Origin: Pontivivens ytuae
Lineage (GTDB): Bacteria; Pseudomonadota; Alphaproteobacteria; Rhodobacterales; Rhodobacteraceae
Reading direction: 5' to 3'
DNA: 64,000 bases
NCBI RefSeq assembly: GCF_015679265.1
Contig: NZ_CP064942.1
Coordinates: 1,706,001 to 1,770,000, forward strand
Made by a program: the position numbers and the translations under genes. Within the stretch, counting starts at the first letter, position 1; every line of letters begins with the position of its first letter. Shown piece by piece: positions 37,006 to 45,008 of this stretch. A model generated the notes under the pieces. The model had not been told where the DNA came from and made no database searches. It worked only from the letters and a program-made list of their open reading frames with translations.

Positions 37006-37440
37006 GTGTCGCAGATCGAGCAGATGACCCCACCAGAAGCGTATGAGGCGCTCAGGGGCGATGCGACGGCCGCGCTCGTAGATGTCAGGACGAAGCCGGA
37101 ATGGTCCTTCGTCGGCATCCCCGATCTGAGGAGCACCGGCAACCGGATGGCGCTGGCCGAATGGCGCAGCTACCCCGACATGTCCGTCAATCCCACCTTC
37201 GTCGAGGACGTCACCGCCGAACTGGGCGGCACGCTTCCCGACACGATTCTCTTCATCTGCCGTTCGGGCGCGCGATCTGACGACGCGGCCCGTGCGGTAT
37301 CGCAGACGGCGGAGCAGGCAGGCATCTCCGTTCGCTGCATCAATGTCGCCGAGGGTTTTGAGGGAGACCTGGACAGCGACGCGCACAGGGGGTCGATGAA
37401 CGGGTGGAAGGCCCATTCATTGCCCTGGCGACAAACCTGA
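37006..37440 (+). CDS. Rhodanese-like domain protein
   Basis: The protein has 144 residues. A single rhodanese module with the persulfide-carrying Cys in FICRSGARSDDAA and the upstream LVDVRTKPEWSFVG motif. Such proteins transfer sulfane sulfur. The GTG start follows GGGAGGAGC. There is no signal peptide, so it is cytoplasmic. It lies between rpsT and dnaA; a GC hairpin (37448-37466) separates it from dnaA. Confidence 0.93.
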   Translation: MSQIEQMTPPEAYEALRGDATAALVDVRTKPEWSFVGIPDLRSTGNRMALAEWRSYPDMSVNPTFVEDVTAELGGTLPDTILFICRSGARSDDAARAVSQTAEQAGISVRCINVAEGFEGDLDSDAHRGSMNGWKAHSLPWRQT

Positions 37441-37517
37441 CCCAAGGGGGGGCCATCAACGCCCCCGAGGGACAAAAAGCCTGCCGGCTCCGCCCGCCCG
37501 GGTCCGGCCAACGTCGA

Positions 37518-37528
37518 ATTGTGACAAT
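37518..37528. promoter_or_regulatory. Palindrome at the dnaA 5' end
   Basis: ATTGT-G-ACAAT, 10 bases before the preferred dnaA start and partly overlapping the alternative ATG 37527. Binding here could affect dnaA expression; no known factor is assigned. Confidence 0.3.
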
Positions 37529-37538
37529 GGGACGGACA

Positions 37539-38900
37539 ATGTCTGATATCGAGGCCTGGGGGCGCATTTGCACGGATATGAAGTCGGCGATCGGCCAGGA
37601 GGCCTATCAGAGCTGGATCGACCCGCTCTCGCTCGACCGCATCGATTCGGGCACTGCGCATTTCGCGGCACCCACCACCTTCATCGGCCGCTGGGTCGAG
37701 CGGAACTACGGTGAGCGCATCCGCTCATCCTTCGTGCGCGAAGGCTACGAGGTCACGCGGCTGAACTTCACCGTGGCCCCTGCCACCCCGCAGAAGGCCG
37801 CGGTGGAGCAGGAGAACGGCGCGCCGAAACCGGCGGCCGTCACCACGGGTGAGGAGGAGCTTCCGGGCTCCCCGCTCGACCCGCGCTTCACCTTCGACAG
37901 CTTCGTGGTCGGCAAGCCAAACGAGCTCGCCCATGCGGCGGCGCGACGGGTCGGCGAGGGGGGCGAGGTCACGTTCAACCCCCTCTTCCTCTACGGTGGC
38001 GTCGGCCTCGGCAAGACGCACCTAATGCACGCGATCGCGTGGAAGCTGCAGGAGGAGAATCCGGGCTTCCGTGTGCTGTATCTCTCCGCCGAGCAGTTCA
38101 TGTACCGCTTCGTGCAGGCGCTGCGCTTCCGCGACACGATCAGCTTCAAGCAGATGTTCCGCTCGGTCGACGTGCTGATGGTCGACGACGTGCAGTTCAT
38201 CGCGGGCAAGGATTCGACGCAGGAGGAATTCTTTCACACATTCAATGCGTTGATCGACCAGAACAAGCAGGTCATCATCTCCGCCGACCGCGCACCGGGG
38301 GAGATCGAGGGGATCGAGGAGCGGATCAAGTCGCGGCTGCAATGGGGCCTCGTTGCCGACCTGCACCCGACCGACTACGAGCTGCGCCTCGGCATCCTGC
38401 AGTCGAAGCTGGAGGCGCAGCTCCTCCAGCATCCGAGCGTTAAGATCAATCACGGCGTGATCGAGTTCCTTGCGCACCGGATCTCCACCAACGTGCGCGT
38501 GCTGGAGGGGGCGCTCACCCGCCTCTTCGCTTTCGCCTCGCTGGTGGGGCGCGAGATCGACATGGACATGACGCAGGAATGCCTCGCCGACCTGCTGCGC
38601 GCCTCCGAGCGCAAGGTGACCATCGAGGAGATCATCCGGAAGGTCGCGGACCACTACAATCTGCGCATGAACGACCTTCTGTCTGCGCGGCGCGCCCGCG
38701 CCATCGCCCGCCCGCGTCAGGTGGCGATGTTCCTCGCGAAGACTCTGACCTCGAAGAGCCTGCCGGAGATCGGGCGCAAGTTCGGCGGCCGCGACCACAC
38801 CACGGTGATCCACGCGGTGAAGAAGGTCGAGGAGCTCAAGCTCACCGACAGCCAGATCGCCGAGGACGTGGAGCTGCTGCGCCGGATGCTGGAGGCCTGA
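37539..38900 (+). CDS. dnaA: Chromosomal replication initiator DnaA
   Basis: The protein has 453 residues. Domain I at the N-terminus (IEAWGRICTDMKSAIGQEAY), AAA+ domain III with Walker A GGVGLGKTH and Walker B VDVLMVDDVQFIAG, and domain IV with the DnaA-box-binding signature GGRDHTTVIHAVKK. The start is set by homology to short alphaproteobacterial N-termini; ATG 37527 is an alternative. dnaN does not follow; instead come a palindromic repeat and convergent coq9. Confidence 0.97.
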   Translation: MSDIEAWGRICTDMKSAIGQEAYQSWIDPLSLDRIDSGTAHFAAPTTFIGRWVERNYGERIRSSFVREGYEVTRLNFTVAPATPQKAAVEQENGAPKPAAVTTGEEELPGSPLDPRFTFDSFVVGKPNELAHAAARRVGEGGEVTFNPLFLYGGVGLGKTHLMHAIAWKLQEENPGFRVLYLSAEQFMYRFVQALRFRDTISFKQMFRSVDVLMVDDVQFIAGKDSTQEEFFHTFNALIDQNKQVIISADRAPGEIEGIEERIKSRLQWGLVADLHPTDYELRLGILQSKLEAQLLQHPSVKINHGVIEFLAHRISTNVRVLEGALTRLFAFASLVGREIDMDMTQECLADLLRASERKVTIEEIIRKVADHYNLRMNDLLSARRARAIARPRQVAMFLAKTLTSKSLPEIGRKFGGRDHTTVIHAVKKVEELKLTDSQIAEDVELLRRMLEA

Positions 38901-38958
38901 CAGCGTTCTGTGGTGACCCTCGGGCGTGGCTCAAGGATCCTCAATGTGAAGAGCAACC

Positions 38959-39105
38959 GCCCCGGACCAGATCCGGGGCCTTTCGCCTTTATGTGATGAG
39001 GGCCGCGCCCGACTTGGAGGGCACTTCGAGTGATACCACCCCGGACTTGATCCGGGGTCTCCCGCAGCACGTCGTACCGAAAGGTCCCGGCGCTGCGGCC
39101 GGGAC
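38959..39105. repeat. Bipartite palindromic repeat, copy 2 (also likely dnaA terminator)
   Basis: Three hairpins: GCCCCGGA-CCAGA-TCCGGGGC at 38959-38979 followed by CTTTCGCCTTT (a plausible dnaA terminator), ACCCCGGA-CTTGA-TCCGGGGT at 39038-39058, and GTCCCGGC-GCTGCG-GCCGGGAC at 39084-39105. The last 25-base module is repeated exactly, inverted, at 41009-41033. Confidence 0.85.
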
Positions 39106-39111
39106 GGCACG

Positions 39112-39816
39112 TCAGGGGCGGCGCCAGCGGCCCGGCATGCGGACGTTGGGCGCGGTCACTCGGTCGAGGACGCGGCCCGGTCCCGCGGCCCAGGCGCGGG
39201 CCATCGGGGTGTCCTTCGCCCAGGCCTTCGCTTTCTCGATCCGCATCACGTCGGCGATGCGGCGGTCGAGGAAGGCCCAGGTCTTCTCGCTGCCGAGGCT
39301 GTCATCGCCCAGCCAATAGAGCACCGTGGAGGAGTAGACGCCCGAGAGCGTCGCGCGCTTGGTATACCAGTTGATGTCGCGCGAGCCGTCGCCGAGGCCG
39401 GACCAGATCGTGTCGGCGGTGTTCCAGATCGCCTTCGCCCCGTCGGCGGCGTGCATCGGCAGGGCAAAGAGCGTGGCACCCCGGCGCACCGCCTCGCGCT
39501 CGCCCTCGATAAGTTCGAGGCGTTTGCGGACCGCCCGCGTGATCTTTGCCGTCATGCCCATGCCGGTCATGTCGGCTGTGGCGAGCCAGGCGGCGAGCTC
39601 CTCGTCCCCGCGCATGTGGAAGGCGAGCGCCAGATCGACGGCGCCGCGAGGGAAGAGACTGCGCGCCAAACCCGGCTCCAGCTCCGAATCGGCGATGGCG
39701 CGTTTCAGCGTCGCCTCGGACCAGCCGTCGAAGGGCACGTGCATCAATGCGGCATCCAGCACCTTGTCCCGCGGGTTTTCACCCGATGTCTCAACGATTT
39801 CCGGCTGATCGATCAT
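39112..39816 (-). CDS. coq9: COQ9 family protein (ubiquinone biosynthesis)
   Basis: The protein has 234 residues. It has a TetR-like N-terminal helical part (DKVLDAALMHVPFDGWSEAT) and the COQ9 lipid-binding C-terminal domain (NTADTIWSGLGDGSRDINWY, KRATLSGVYSSTVLYWL). Mitochondrial COQ9 presents polyprenyl substrates to COQ7. The bacterial family is named for being divergent from rpsU, exactly as here. It complements ubiB and ubiE in the window. Confidence 0.93.
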   Translation of the reverse strand: MIDQPEIVETSGENPRDKVLDAALMHVPFDGWSEATLKRAIADSELEPGLARSLFPRGAVDLALAFHMRGDEELAAWLATADMTGMGMTAKITRAVRKRLELIEGEREAVRRGATLFALPMHAADGAKAIWNTADTIWSGLGDGSRDINWYTKRATLSGVYSSTVLYWLGDDSLGSEKTWAFLDRRIADVMRIEKAKAWAKDTPMARAWAAGPGRVLDRVTAPNVRMPGRWRRP

Positions 39817-39913
39817 GGCAACTCTCGGCTACGGGGTGGACATGTGCGGATTATCCGCCTATCTAGCGCACTCCTGCAATTCCGCAATTTTACCTGAAAG
39901 GTGGTGAAGACAA

Positions 39914-40120
39914 GTGCAGGTACAGGTTCGCGACAACAATGTCGATCAGGCGCTCCGCGCCCTGAAGAAGAAGTTGCAGCGCGAGGGCGTGTTCCGTGAG
40001 ATGAAGCTCCGGCAGCATTACGAGAAGCCCTCCGTCAAGCGTGCCCGCGAGAAGGCCGAGGCCGTTCGCCGCGCGCGCAAGCTGGCTCGTAAAAAGGCAC
40101 AGCGCGAAGGTCTCCTTTAA
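39914..40120 (+). CDS. rpsU: 30S ribosomal protein S21
   Basis: A 68-residue, very basic protein: [20 protein letters not shown], then [19 protein letters not shown]. The GTG start is preceded by GAAAGGTGG. It is divergent from coq9, with two hairpins downstream. Confidence 0.97.
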   Translation: MQVQVRDNNVDQALRALKKKLQREGVFREMKLRQHYEKPSVKRAREKAEAVRRARKLARKKAQREGLL

Positions 40121-40142
40121 GCAGATCGACATGGAGCGACCC

Positions 40143-40207
40143 GGCCGGAGCGATCCGGCCGTTGTCTTTCGAGCCCCCGCCCCATCTTGGAGCGGGGGCT
40201 TCGTTTT
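40143..40207 (+). terminator. Double hairpin terminator after rpsU
   Basis: GGCCGGA-GCGA-TCCGGCC (40143-40160) followed by GTTGTCTTT, then AGCCCCCGC / GCGGGGGCT (40172-40200) followed by TCGTTTTG. Either can terminate the rpsU transcript. Confidence 0.85.
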
Positions 40208-40219
40208 GAAGGGGACGAC

Positions 40220-41002
40220 ATGGCGACGGACGGCATCCGCATCTACGCGATCGGCGATATCCACGGGGAGCTCGACAAGCTGCGCGAGGTCCACGGCTGG
40301 ATCGCCCGCGACCGGGCGGAGCATGCAGGGCGCGAGGTGCGGATCGTCCATCTGGGCGACTACGTGGACCGGGGACCGGACAGCCGCGGCGTGGTCGACT
40401 GGCTGATCGCCGGGGACAATCCCGAATGGATCAACCTGCGCGGCAACCACGACAGGATGTTCATGCGCTACGTCACCCAACCCGGCTGGCAGGACCCGCG
40501 CCTGTGGCGGCACAAGGGCTATCACTGGCTGCATGAGAAGCTGGGCGGGGTGGAGACGCTGGCGAGCTACGGGATCGAGATCGGCGGTGAGGTGACGCTC
40601 GACCGCTCCGACCTCTGGCACGACGCGGCAGCGGAGGCGGTGCCGGGCGCGCATGTGGACTTCATCGACGGGCTCGCGCGCTGGCGGCGGATCGGCGACT
40701 ACGTCTTCACCCACGCGGGCGTGCGGCCGGACCGGCGGCTGGAGGATCAGGAGGATGACGACCTGATGTGGATCCGCGAGGGCTGGCTCGACTATGCGGG
40801 CCCCCTGCCCTTCACCGTGGTGCATGGCCACACGGTCTATGACCAGGTGGAGCGCTACCCCCAGCGGATCGCCGTCGATACCGGCGCGGTCTTCGGCGGG
40901 GAGCTGAGCTGCATCGTGCTGGACGGGGAGGAGGTCGGGACGCTGACCGCCCACAACGTACGGGCGCTGCCAATGCGCGACGGGGCGCCGCGGCGGCCCT
41001 AG
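40220..41002 (+). CDS. PPP-family metallophosphatase (serine/threonine phosphatase-like)
   Basis: The protein has 260 residues. Dinuclear-metal motifs in order: GDIHGELDKL, LGDYVDRGPDS, LRGNHDRMF, then HAGVRPDR and VHGHTVYD, as in the PP2A-like/ApaH superfamily. It could dephosphorylate proteins or diadenosine tetraphosphate. ATG 40220 follows GAAGGGGACGAC. Repeat copy 3 follows the stop. Confidence 0.92.
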   Translation: MATDGIRIYAIGDIHGELDKLREVHGWIARDRAEHAGREVRIVHLGDYVDRGPDSRGVVDWLIAGDNPEWINLRGNHDRMFMRYVTQPGWQDPRLWRHKGYHWLHEKLGGVETLASYGIEIGGEVTLDRSDLWHDAAAEAVPGAHVDFIDGLARWRRIGDYVFTHAGVRPDRRLEDQEDDDLMWIREGWLDYAGPLPFTVVHGHTVYDQVERYPQRIAVDTGAVFGGELSCIVLDGEEVGTLTAHNVRALPMRDGAPRRP

Positions 41003-41008
41003 GCGCAA

Positions 41009-41117
41009 CCGTCCCGGCCGCAGCGCCGGGACCGTTCAGTCACGACGCTCCAAAGGGCCCCGGATCGGGTCCGGGGCGGTTGGGTCGTGTCATCGCGGCC
41101 CCGGAGCAGGTCCGGGG
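41009..41117. repeat. Bipartite palindromic repeat, copy 3 (inverted)
   Basis: GTCCCGGC-CGCAGC-GCCGGGAC at 41011-41032, then CCCCGGA-TCGGG-TCCGGGG at 41058-41076 and CCCCGGA-GCAGG-TCCGGGG at 41099-41117. Module order is inverted relative to copies 1 and 2, and it lies between convergent genes. Confidence 0.85.
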
Positions 41118-41128
41118 TGGCGCAGGTA

Positions 41129-41278
41129 TCAGGTGCGGAAGATCGCGAGGAAGATCAGGACGATCAGGATCACGATGATGGACCGGATGCAGAAGGTCAC
41201 GAAGCCGCCGAACGTCTTCTCCTGATCCGTGATGTCCATGGAGCCGTGCTCGTGCTCCTTGTTGTTATCGTCGGCCAT
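41129..41278 (-). CDS. ctaH: aa3-type cytochrome c oxidase subunit IV
   Basis: A 49-residue protein. The conserved N-terminal pattern HEHGSMDITDQEKTFGGFV followed by a single transmembrane helix (IIVILIVLIFLAIF) matches the small subunit IV of Rhodobacter and Paracoccus aa3 oxidases. GGAGAG lies 4 bases before the ATG. It is too short for many gene callers. The main oxidase subunits are not in this window. The terminal codons abut repeat copy 3. Confidence 0.9.
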   Translation of the reverse strand: MADDNNKEHEHGSMDITDQEKTFGGFVTFCIRSIIVILIVLIFLAIFRT

Positions 41279-41334
41279 GCTGCTCTCCAATTCGGGACCG
41301 ATGCCGTCTTACACGATGGGCCGCGTGGTGCAAG

Positions 41335-41781
41335 TCAGGCGGGCTCTTCCAGCGCCTGAGCCAGCTCGAAGCCGATGCGGCGTGCTGTCTCCTGCTGGCG
41401 GGGGGCGGCGCGCAGGGCGACGTTGAGCTGGGTGACGTGCTGGATGAGCTGCATCTTTCCGCCGCGCGCATCGACGCCGTAGAAGGTGACGATGTCGGGC
41501 GCGAACCAGCCCATGCCCTGGACGTGCATCACGCCCATTTCGGTGCCGACGAAGCCCATGCCGACCTCGTGCTCGCTGTCCAGCGTCTCCTCGAACTTGC
41601 GGATGTAGAGGGCGATGCGCTCATAGGCCCACTGGGCGGGCGACTTGCCCTTGCCGGTGCCGAGCTTCGCGGGCTTCTTTGCGTTCTCCGCACAGTCCTG
41701 TCCGCCGGTATGCACCGCGCGGGAGAGGACCGAGGCCTCCGCCGCTTCCGCCGTCGTCTCTATGCCGTTCTCCACAGCCAT
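41335..41781 (-). CDS. DUF6173-like protein
   Basis: The protein has 148 residues. After a low-complexity Ala/Glu N-terminus, a compact domain starts at SPAQWAYERIALYIRKFEET and includes EVGMGFVGTEMGVMHVQGMG, which resembles DUF6173 as I remember it from Rhodobacterales. Function unknown. The start lies within the 3' end of the metallo-beta-lactamase-fold gene (22-base overlap), so the two are co-transcribed. Confidence 0.75.
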   Translation of the reverse strand: MAVENGIETTAEAAEASVLSRAVHTGGQDCAENAKKPAKLGTGKGKSPAQWAYERIALYIRKFEETLDSEHEVGMGFVGTEMGVMHVQGMGWFAPDIVTFYGVDARGGKMQLIQHVTQLNVALRAAPRQQETARRIGFELAQALEEPA

Positions 41782-42794
41782 GCCCCGTCCTCCGCCAGTG
41801 TTCGTGTCACCAGTCCTTCGTGCCAGACATGGTTGAGATGGGCCACCGTCTCGGCCAGGGCGAGGCCGTAGGTGCCGTCGTCGATGGTGCGCTTGAAGAG
41901 GAGCGGGAAGCAGTCGGGCGCGCGGCGGGGCTCCGAGAGGAACTCCAGCAGCCGCGGCAGTGCGTTCTCGTGGTTCTCGATGAGCTGGCGCAGGCGGGCG
42001 GGCACGCCGGTGAAGGGCAGCTTGTGGCCCGGCAGCGCGAGGTGGTGCGGACCGGCCAGCGCTGCGAGGCGATGGCAACTCTCGATCCAGTCGCCGAGCG
42101 GATCGGCCTCCGGCTCCGTCGGATAGACCCCGATATTGGAGGAGATGCCGGGGATGATCTGGTCGCCCGCCAGGATCAGGTCGCCGGACCAGAGCGTCGC
42201 ATGCTCCGGCGCGTGGCCGTTGCCGACATGGACCGTCCAGTCGCGCCCGCCGACGCGCAGCGTGTCGCCCTGCGCGATGCGGGTGTAGCCGACGGGCATG
42301 GGGTGGACGATATCGGCGAAGTTGAAGGGGCGCTGTGCGGCGCGGATGGCGATCCGCTCCGCATCCATCCCGGCGCGGCGGTAGAAGGTCAGCGCCTCCT
42401 CCGTCGCGGCCTCCTGCACATCGAGCGTCAGCATCCGTGCGAAGAGCCAGGCGGTGCGCGTCGTCACCAGCTCCGCCCCGCGCGCCTGGAACCAGCCGAC
42501 GAGGCCCACATGGTCGGGGTGGTGGTGGGTGAGCAGCACGCGGCGCACCGGCTTGCCTGCGAGGGGGCCTGCGAGCAGCGCCTCCCACACGGCGCGGGTC
42601 TTCGAGGTGTCGACGCCGGTATCCACGATCGTCCAGCCGTCGCCGTCGTCGAGCGCGTAGACGTTCATGTGGTTGAGCACCATCGGCAGCGGGATGCGGC
42701 CCCACAGGATGCCGTCCGCCACCTCGATCATCTCGCCCTCCCCCGGCGGTTCGGCGATCGGAAAGCGGATCAGGCTGGCGGCGTCTTCGGGCAA
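41760..42794 (-). CDS. MBL-fold metallo-hydrolase
   Basis: The protein has 344 residues. The zinc motif THHHPDHVGL (HxHxDH) and later histidines in GHAPEH and LPGHKLPF identify the metallo-beta-lactamase fold with the extra C-terminal winged-helix region seen in LACTB2-like hydrolases. The substrate is unknown. The start is inferred as TTG 42794, just after the upstream gene's stop; the ATG at residue 22 is an alternative. Confidence 0.87.
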   Translation of the reverse strand: MPEDAASLIRFPIAEPPGEGEMIEVADGILWGRIPLPMVLNHMNVYALDDGDGWTIVDTGVDTSKTRAVWEALLAGPLAGKPVRRVLLTHHHPDHVGLVGWFQARGAELVTTRTAWLFARMLTLDVQEAATEEALTFYRRAGMDAERIAIRAAQRPFNFADIVHPMPVGYTRIAQGDTLRVGGRDWTVHVGNGHAPEHATLWSGDLILAGDQIIPGISSNIGVYPTEPEADPLGDWIESCHRLAALAGPHHLALPGHKLPFTGVPARLRQLIENHENALPRLLEFLSEPRRAPDCFPLLFKRTIDDGTYGLALAETVAHLNHVWHEGLVTRTLAEDGAWLWRTA

Positions 42795-42798
42795 GTCT

Positions 42799-43218
42799 CT
42801 ACTCCGGCACGGCGAAATTCGCGTGGGCGACCGCCATCCATTTCTCGTTCTCCCGGCGGAAGACGGTGAGGCGCGGCGCCTGCCGGGTGATGTGACCTCC
42901 CTCGACGGTGGCGTCAATCGTCAGTGCCCAGCGGACGACCATCAGGTCTTCATCGCCGGTGACCTCCACGATCTCGACGCGCGGGGGCGTATCGGTGCTG
43001 ATCGTGGGCAGGCCGTAAGCGAGATAGGCGTCGCGGTCGTAGCCGACGCCGCCGGCGCGCTGGATCTGGTACTCGGGCGCCAGGGTCCGCGCGATCTTCT
43101 CCTCATCGGCGGAGGAGATGATGGAGACCCATCCGGTGACCACCTCCAGCCCCGTCTGCCGCAGATCGGCGAGGGCTGGAGTGGCGAGGCACAGGGCGAT
43201 GGCGGTGAGGCGGAGCAT
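42799..43218 (-). CDS. Secreted NTF2-like (SnoaL/DUF4440-type) protein
   Basis: The protein has 139 residues. A signal peptide (MLRLTAIALCLATPALA) is followed by a domain of about 115 residues with the cone-shaped NTF2-like pattern: an N-terminal helix VVTGWVSIISSADEEKIA, then paired strands ending FRRENEKWMAVAHANF. Such domains bind small ligands. GGAAGGA precedes ATG. The stop is 4 bases before the MBL start, so it is the first gene of that operon. Confidence 0.8.
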   Translation of the reverse strand: MLRLTAIALCLATPALADLRQTGLEVVTGWVSIISSADEEKIARTLAPEYQIQRAGGVGYDRDAYLAYGLPTISTDTPPRVEIVEVTGDEDLMVVRWALTIDATVEGGHITRQAPRLTVFRRENEKWMAVAHANFAVPE

Positions 43219-43250
43219 CGGCAGTCCTTCCGGGTTGCCCCCGCCGCCGG

Positions 43251-44966
43251 TCAGGAGGCCAGCGCCTCCGCGTCGAGGGTGTAGAGCGGGGCGGCACCTT
43301 GCGTGGCCGCGGTGCAGAACGCCGCCGCTTGTGGCATGAGCTGGAGGATATGGAAACGTGCGACCGCAAGATGACTGTCGCCGCCCGCCAGTGCCGCGCG
43401 CAACAGGTAATGACCGCCGAGGACCAGCGCGAAGGCCCGCAGGAAGGGCAGCGAGCCCGCAAACCGGTCGTTCATGCCCGACTTCAGCATCCAGTCGAGC
43501 GCGTCGCACACGGTCTCACCCGCGTCCTGCAGCGCATCCGCGAGATCGGGGTGGGCGGTCTGCGCGGCCTTCGCCGTCGCTTCGACTTCGCCCAGCAGCG
43601 CCTCGGCCGCCGCACCGCCGTCCATCAGCTTGCGGCCGACAAGGTCCATGGCCTGGATGCCGTTGGTGCCCTCGTAGATCCGGGTGACGCGCACGTCGCG
43701 GGCGTACTGGGCGGCGCCCGTCTCCTCCACGAAGCCCATGCCGCCGTGGATCTGGATGCCGATATCGGAGACCTCGGAGCCGGTATCGGTGCCGAAGGCC
43801 TTCGCGATGGGCGTGAGGAACGCGCCGCGCGCCTTCCACTTCGCGGCCTCCTCGCCCTCCGTCGCGCGACCCATGTCGAGCGAGAAGGCACAGTCGAGGC
43901 AGATCGCGCGGGACGCTTGCGTCAGCGACTTCATGTGCATCAGCTTCCGCCGCACGTTGGCGTGGTCGATGATGGAGCCGGTGTCGCCCGTGGGGCTCTT
44001 GCCCTGCTTGCGGTCGAGCGCGTAGGCGAGCGCCTTCTGATAGGCGGCCTCTGCGATGCCGACGCCCTGTACACCGACGCCGAGGCGGGCGTTGTTCATC
44101 ATGGTGAACATCGCGGCCATGCCGCCATGCTCCGGCCCGACCATCCAGCCGGTGGCGCCGTCGAACTCCATCACCGCGGTGGGCGAGCCGTGGAGGCCCA
44201 GCTTGTGCTCCAGGCTGATCGGCTTGAGGGAGTTGGCGACACCGAGCGAGCCGTCCTCGTTCGGGATGAACTTCGGCACGAGGAAGAGGGAGATGCCCTT
44301 CGTCCCGGGCACGCCGTCCGGCAGGCGGGCGAGGACGAGGTGACAGATGTTCTCCGCCACGTCGTGATCGCCCCAGGAGATGTAGATCTTCTGACCCGTG
44401 ATGGCGTAGGTCCCGTCGCCATTCGGCTCCGCCTTCGAGCGCAGCGCACCGACGTCGGAGCCCGCCTGCGGCTCAGTCAGGTTCATCGTGCCTGTCCACT
44501 CGCCCGCGATGAGCTTCGGCAGGTAGAGTTCCTTGATCGCGGCGGAGGCGTGATGCTCCAGCGCCTCGATCTGGCCCTGGGTCATCAGCGGATTGAGGGC
44601 GAGCGACAGGCAGGCGGAGTTCATCATCTCGCCCACCGCGGTGGTCAGCGTCATCGGCAGGCCCATGCCACCGAACTCCGGATCGGCGTTGATGCCGACC
44701 CAGCCCCCCTCGGCAATCGCCTTGTAGGCTTCCGCGAAACCGGGGGAGGTGCGCACGACACCGTTCTCCAGCCGGGCGGGGTTGAGGTCGCCGCTGCGGT
44801 TGACGGGATAGAGGATCTCGGCGGCGAGCTTGCCCGCTTCGGTCAGGATCGCCTCGGTCGTTTCGGCGGTTGCCTCGGCGTAGAGCTCCGTCTCGGCCAG
44901 ACGTTTCGCGCCGATCACCTGGTCGAGCGTGAATTGCATGTCGCGCAGCGGCGGAGCATAAGTCAT
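43251..44966 (-). CDS. Acyl-CoA dehydrogenase (DmdC/FadE-like)
   Basis: The protein has 571 residues. Acyl-CoA dehydrogenase N, middle and C domains (MNLTEPQAGSDVGALRSKA, GGMGFVEETGAAQYARDVRV) plus a C-terminal acetyl-CoA dehydrogenase-like extension. The length and N-terminus (MTYAPPLRDMQFTLDQV) match the group containing 3-methylmercaptopropionyl-CoA dehydrogenase DmdC of marine Rhodobacterales, but the family also includes other chain-length specificities, so sulfur metabolism is only a possibility. Catalytic Glu lies in the VRVTRIYEGTNGIQ region. It is divergent from the Sua5 gene. Confidence 0.88.
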   Translation of the reverse strand: MTYAPPLRDMQFTLDQVIGAKRLAETELYAEATAETTEAILTEAGKLAAEILYPVNRSGDLNPARLENGVVRTSPGFAEAYKAIAEGGWVGINADPEFGGMGLPMTLTTAVGEMMNSACLSLALNPLMTQGQIEALEHHASAAIKELYLPKLIAGEWTGTMNLTEPQAGSDVGALRSKAEPNGDGTYAITGQKIYISWGDHDVAENICHLVLARLPDGVPGTKGISLFLVPKFIPNEDGSLGVANSLKPISLEHKLGLHGSPTAVMEFDGATGWMVGPEHGGMAAMFTMMNNARLGVGVQGVGIAEAAYQKALAYALDRKQGKSPTGDTGSIIDHANVRRKLMHMKSLTQASRAICLDCAFSLDMGRATEGEEAAKWKARGAFLTPIAKAFGTDTGSEVSDIGIQIHGGMGFVEETGAAQYARDVRVTRIYEGTNGIQAMDLVGRKLMDGGAAAEALLGEVEATAKAAQTAHPDLADALQDAGETVCDALDWMLKSGMNDRFAGSLPFLRAFALVLGGHYLLRAALAGGDSHLAVARFHILQLMPQAAAFCTAATQGAAPLYTLDAEALAS

Positions 44967-45008
44967 GGCACTACCCATCGAATTCCCGAAGTTGTGGCAG
45001 AGGCTAGG

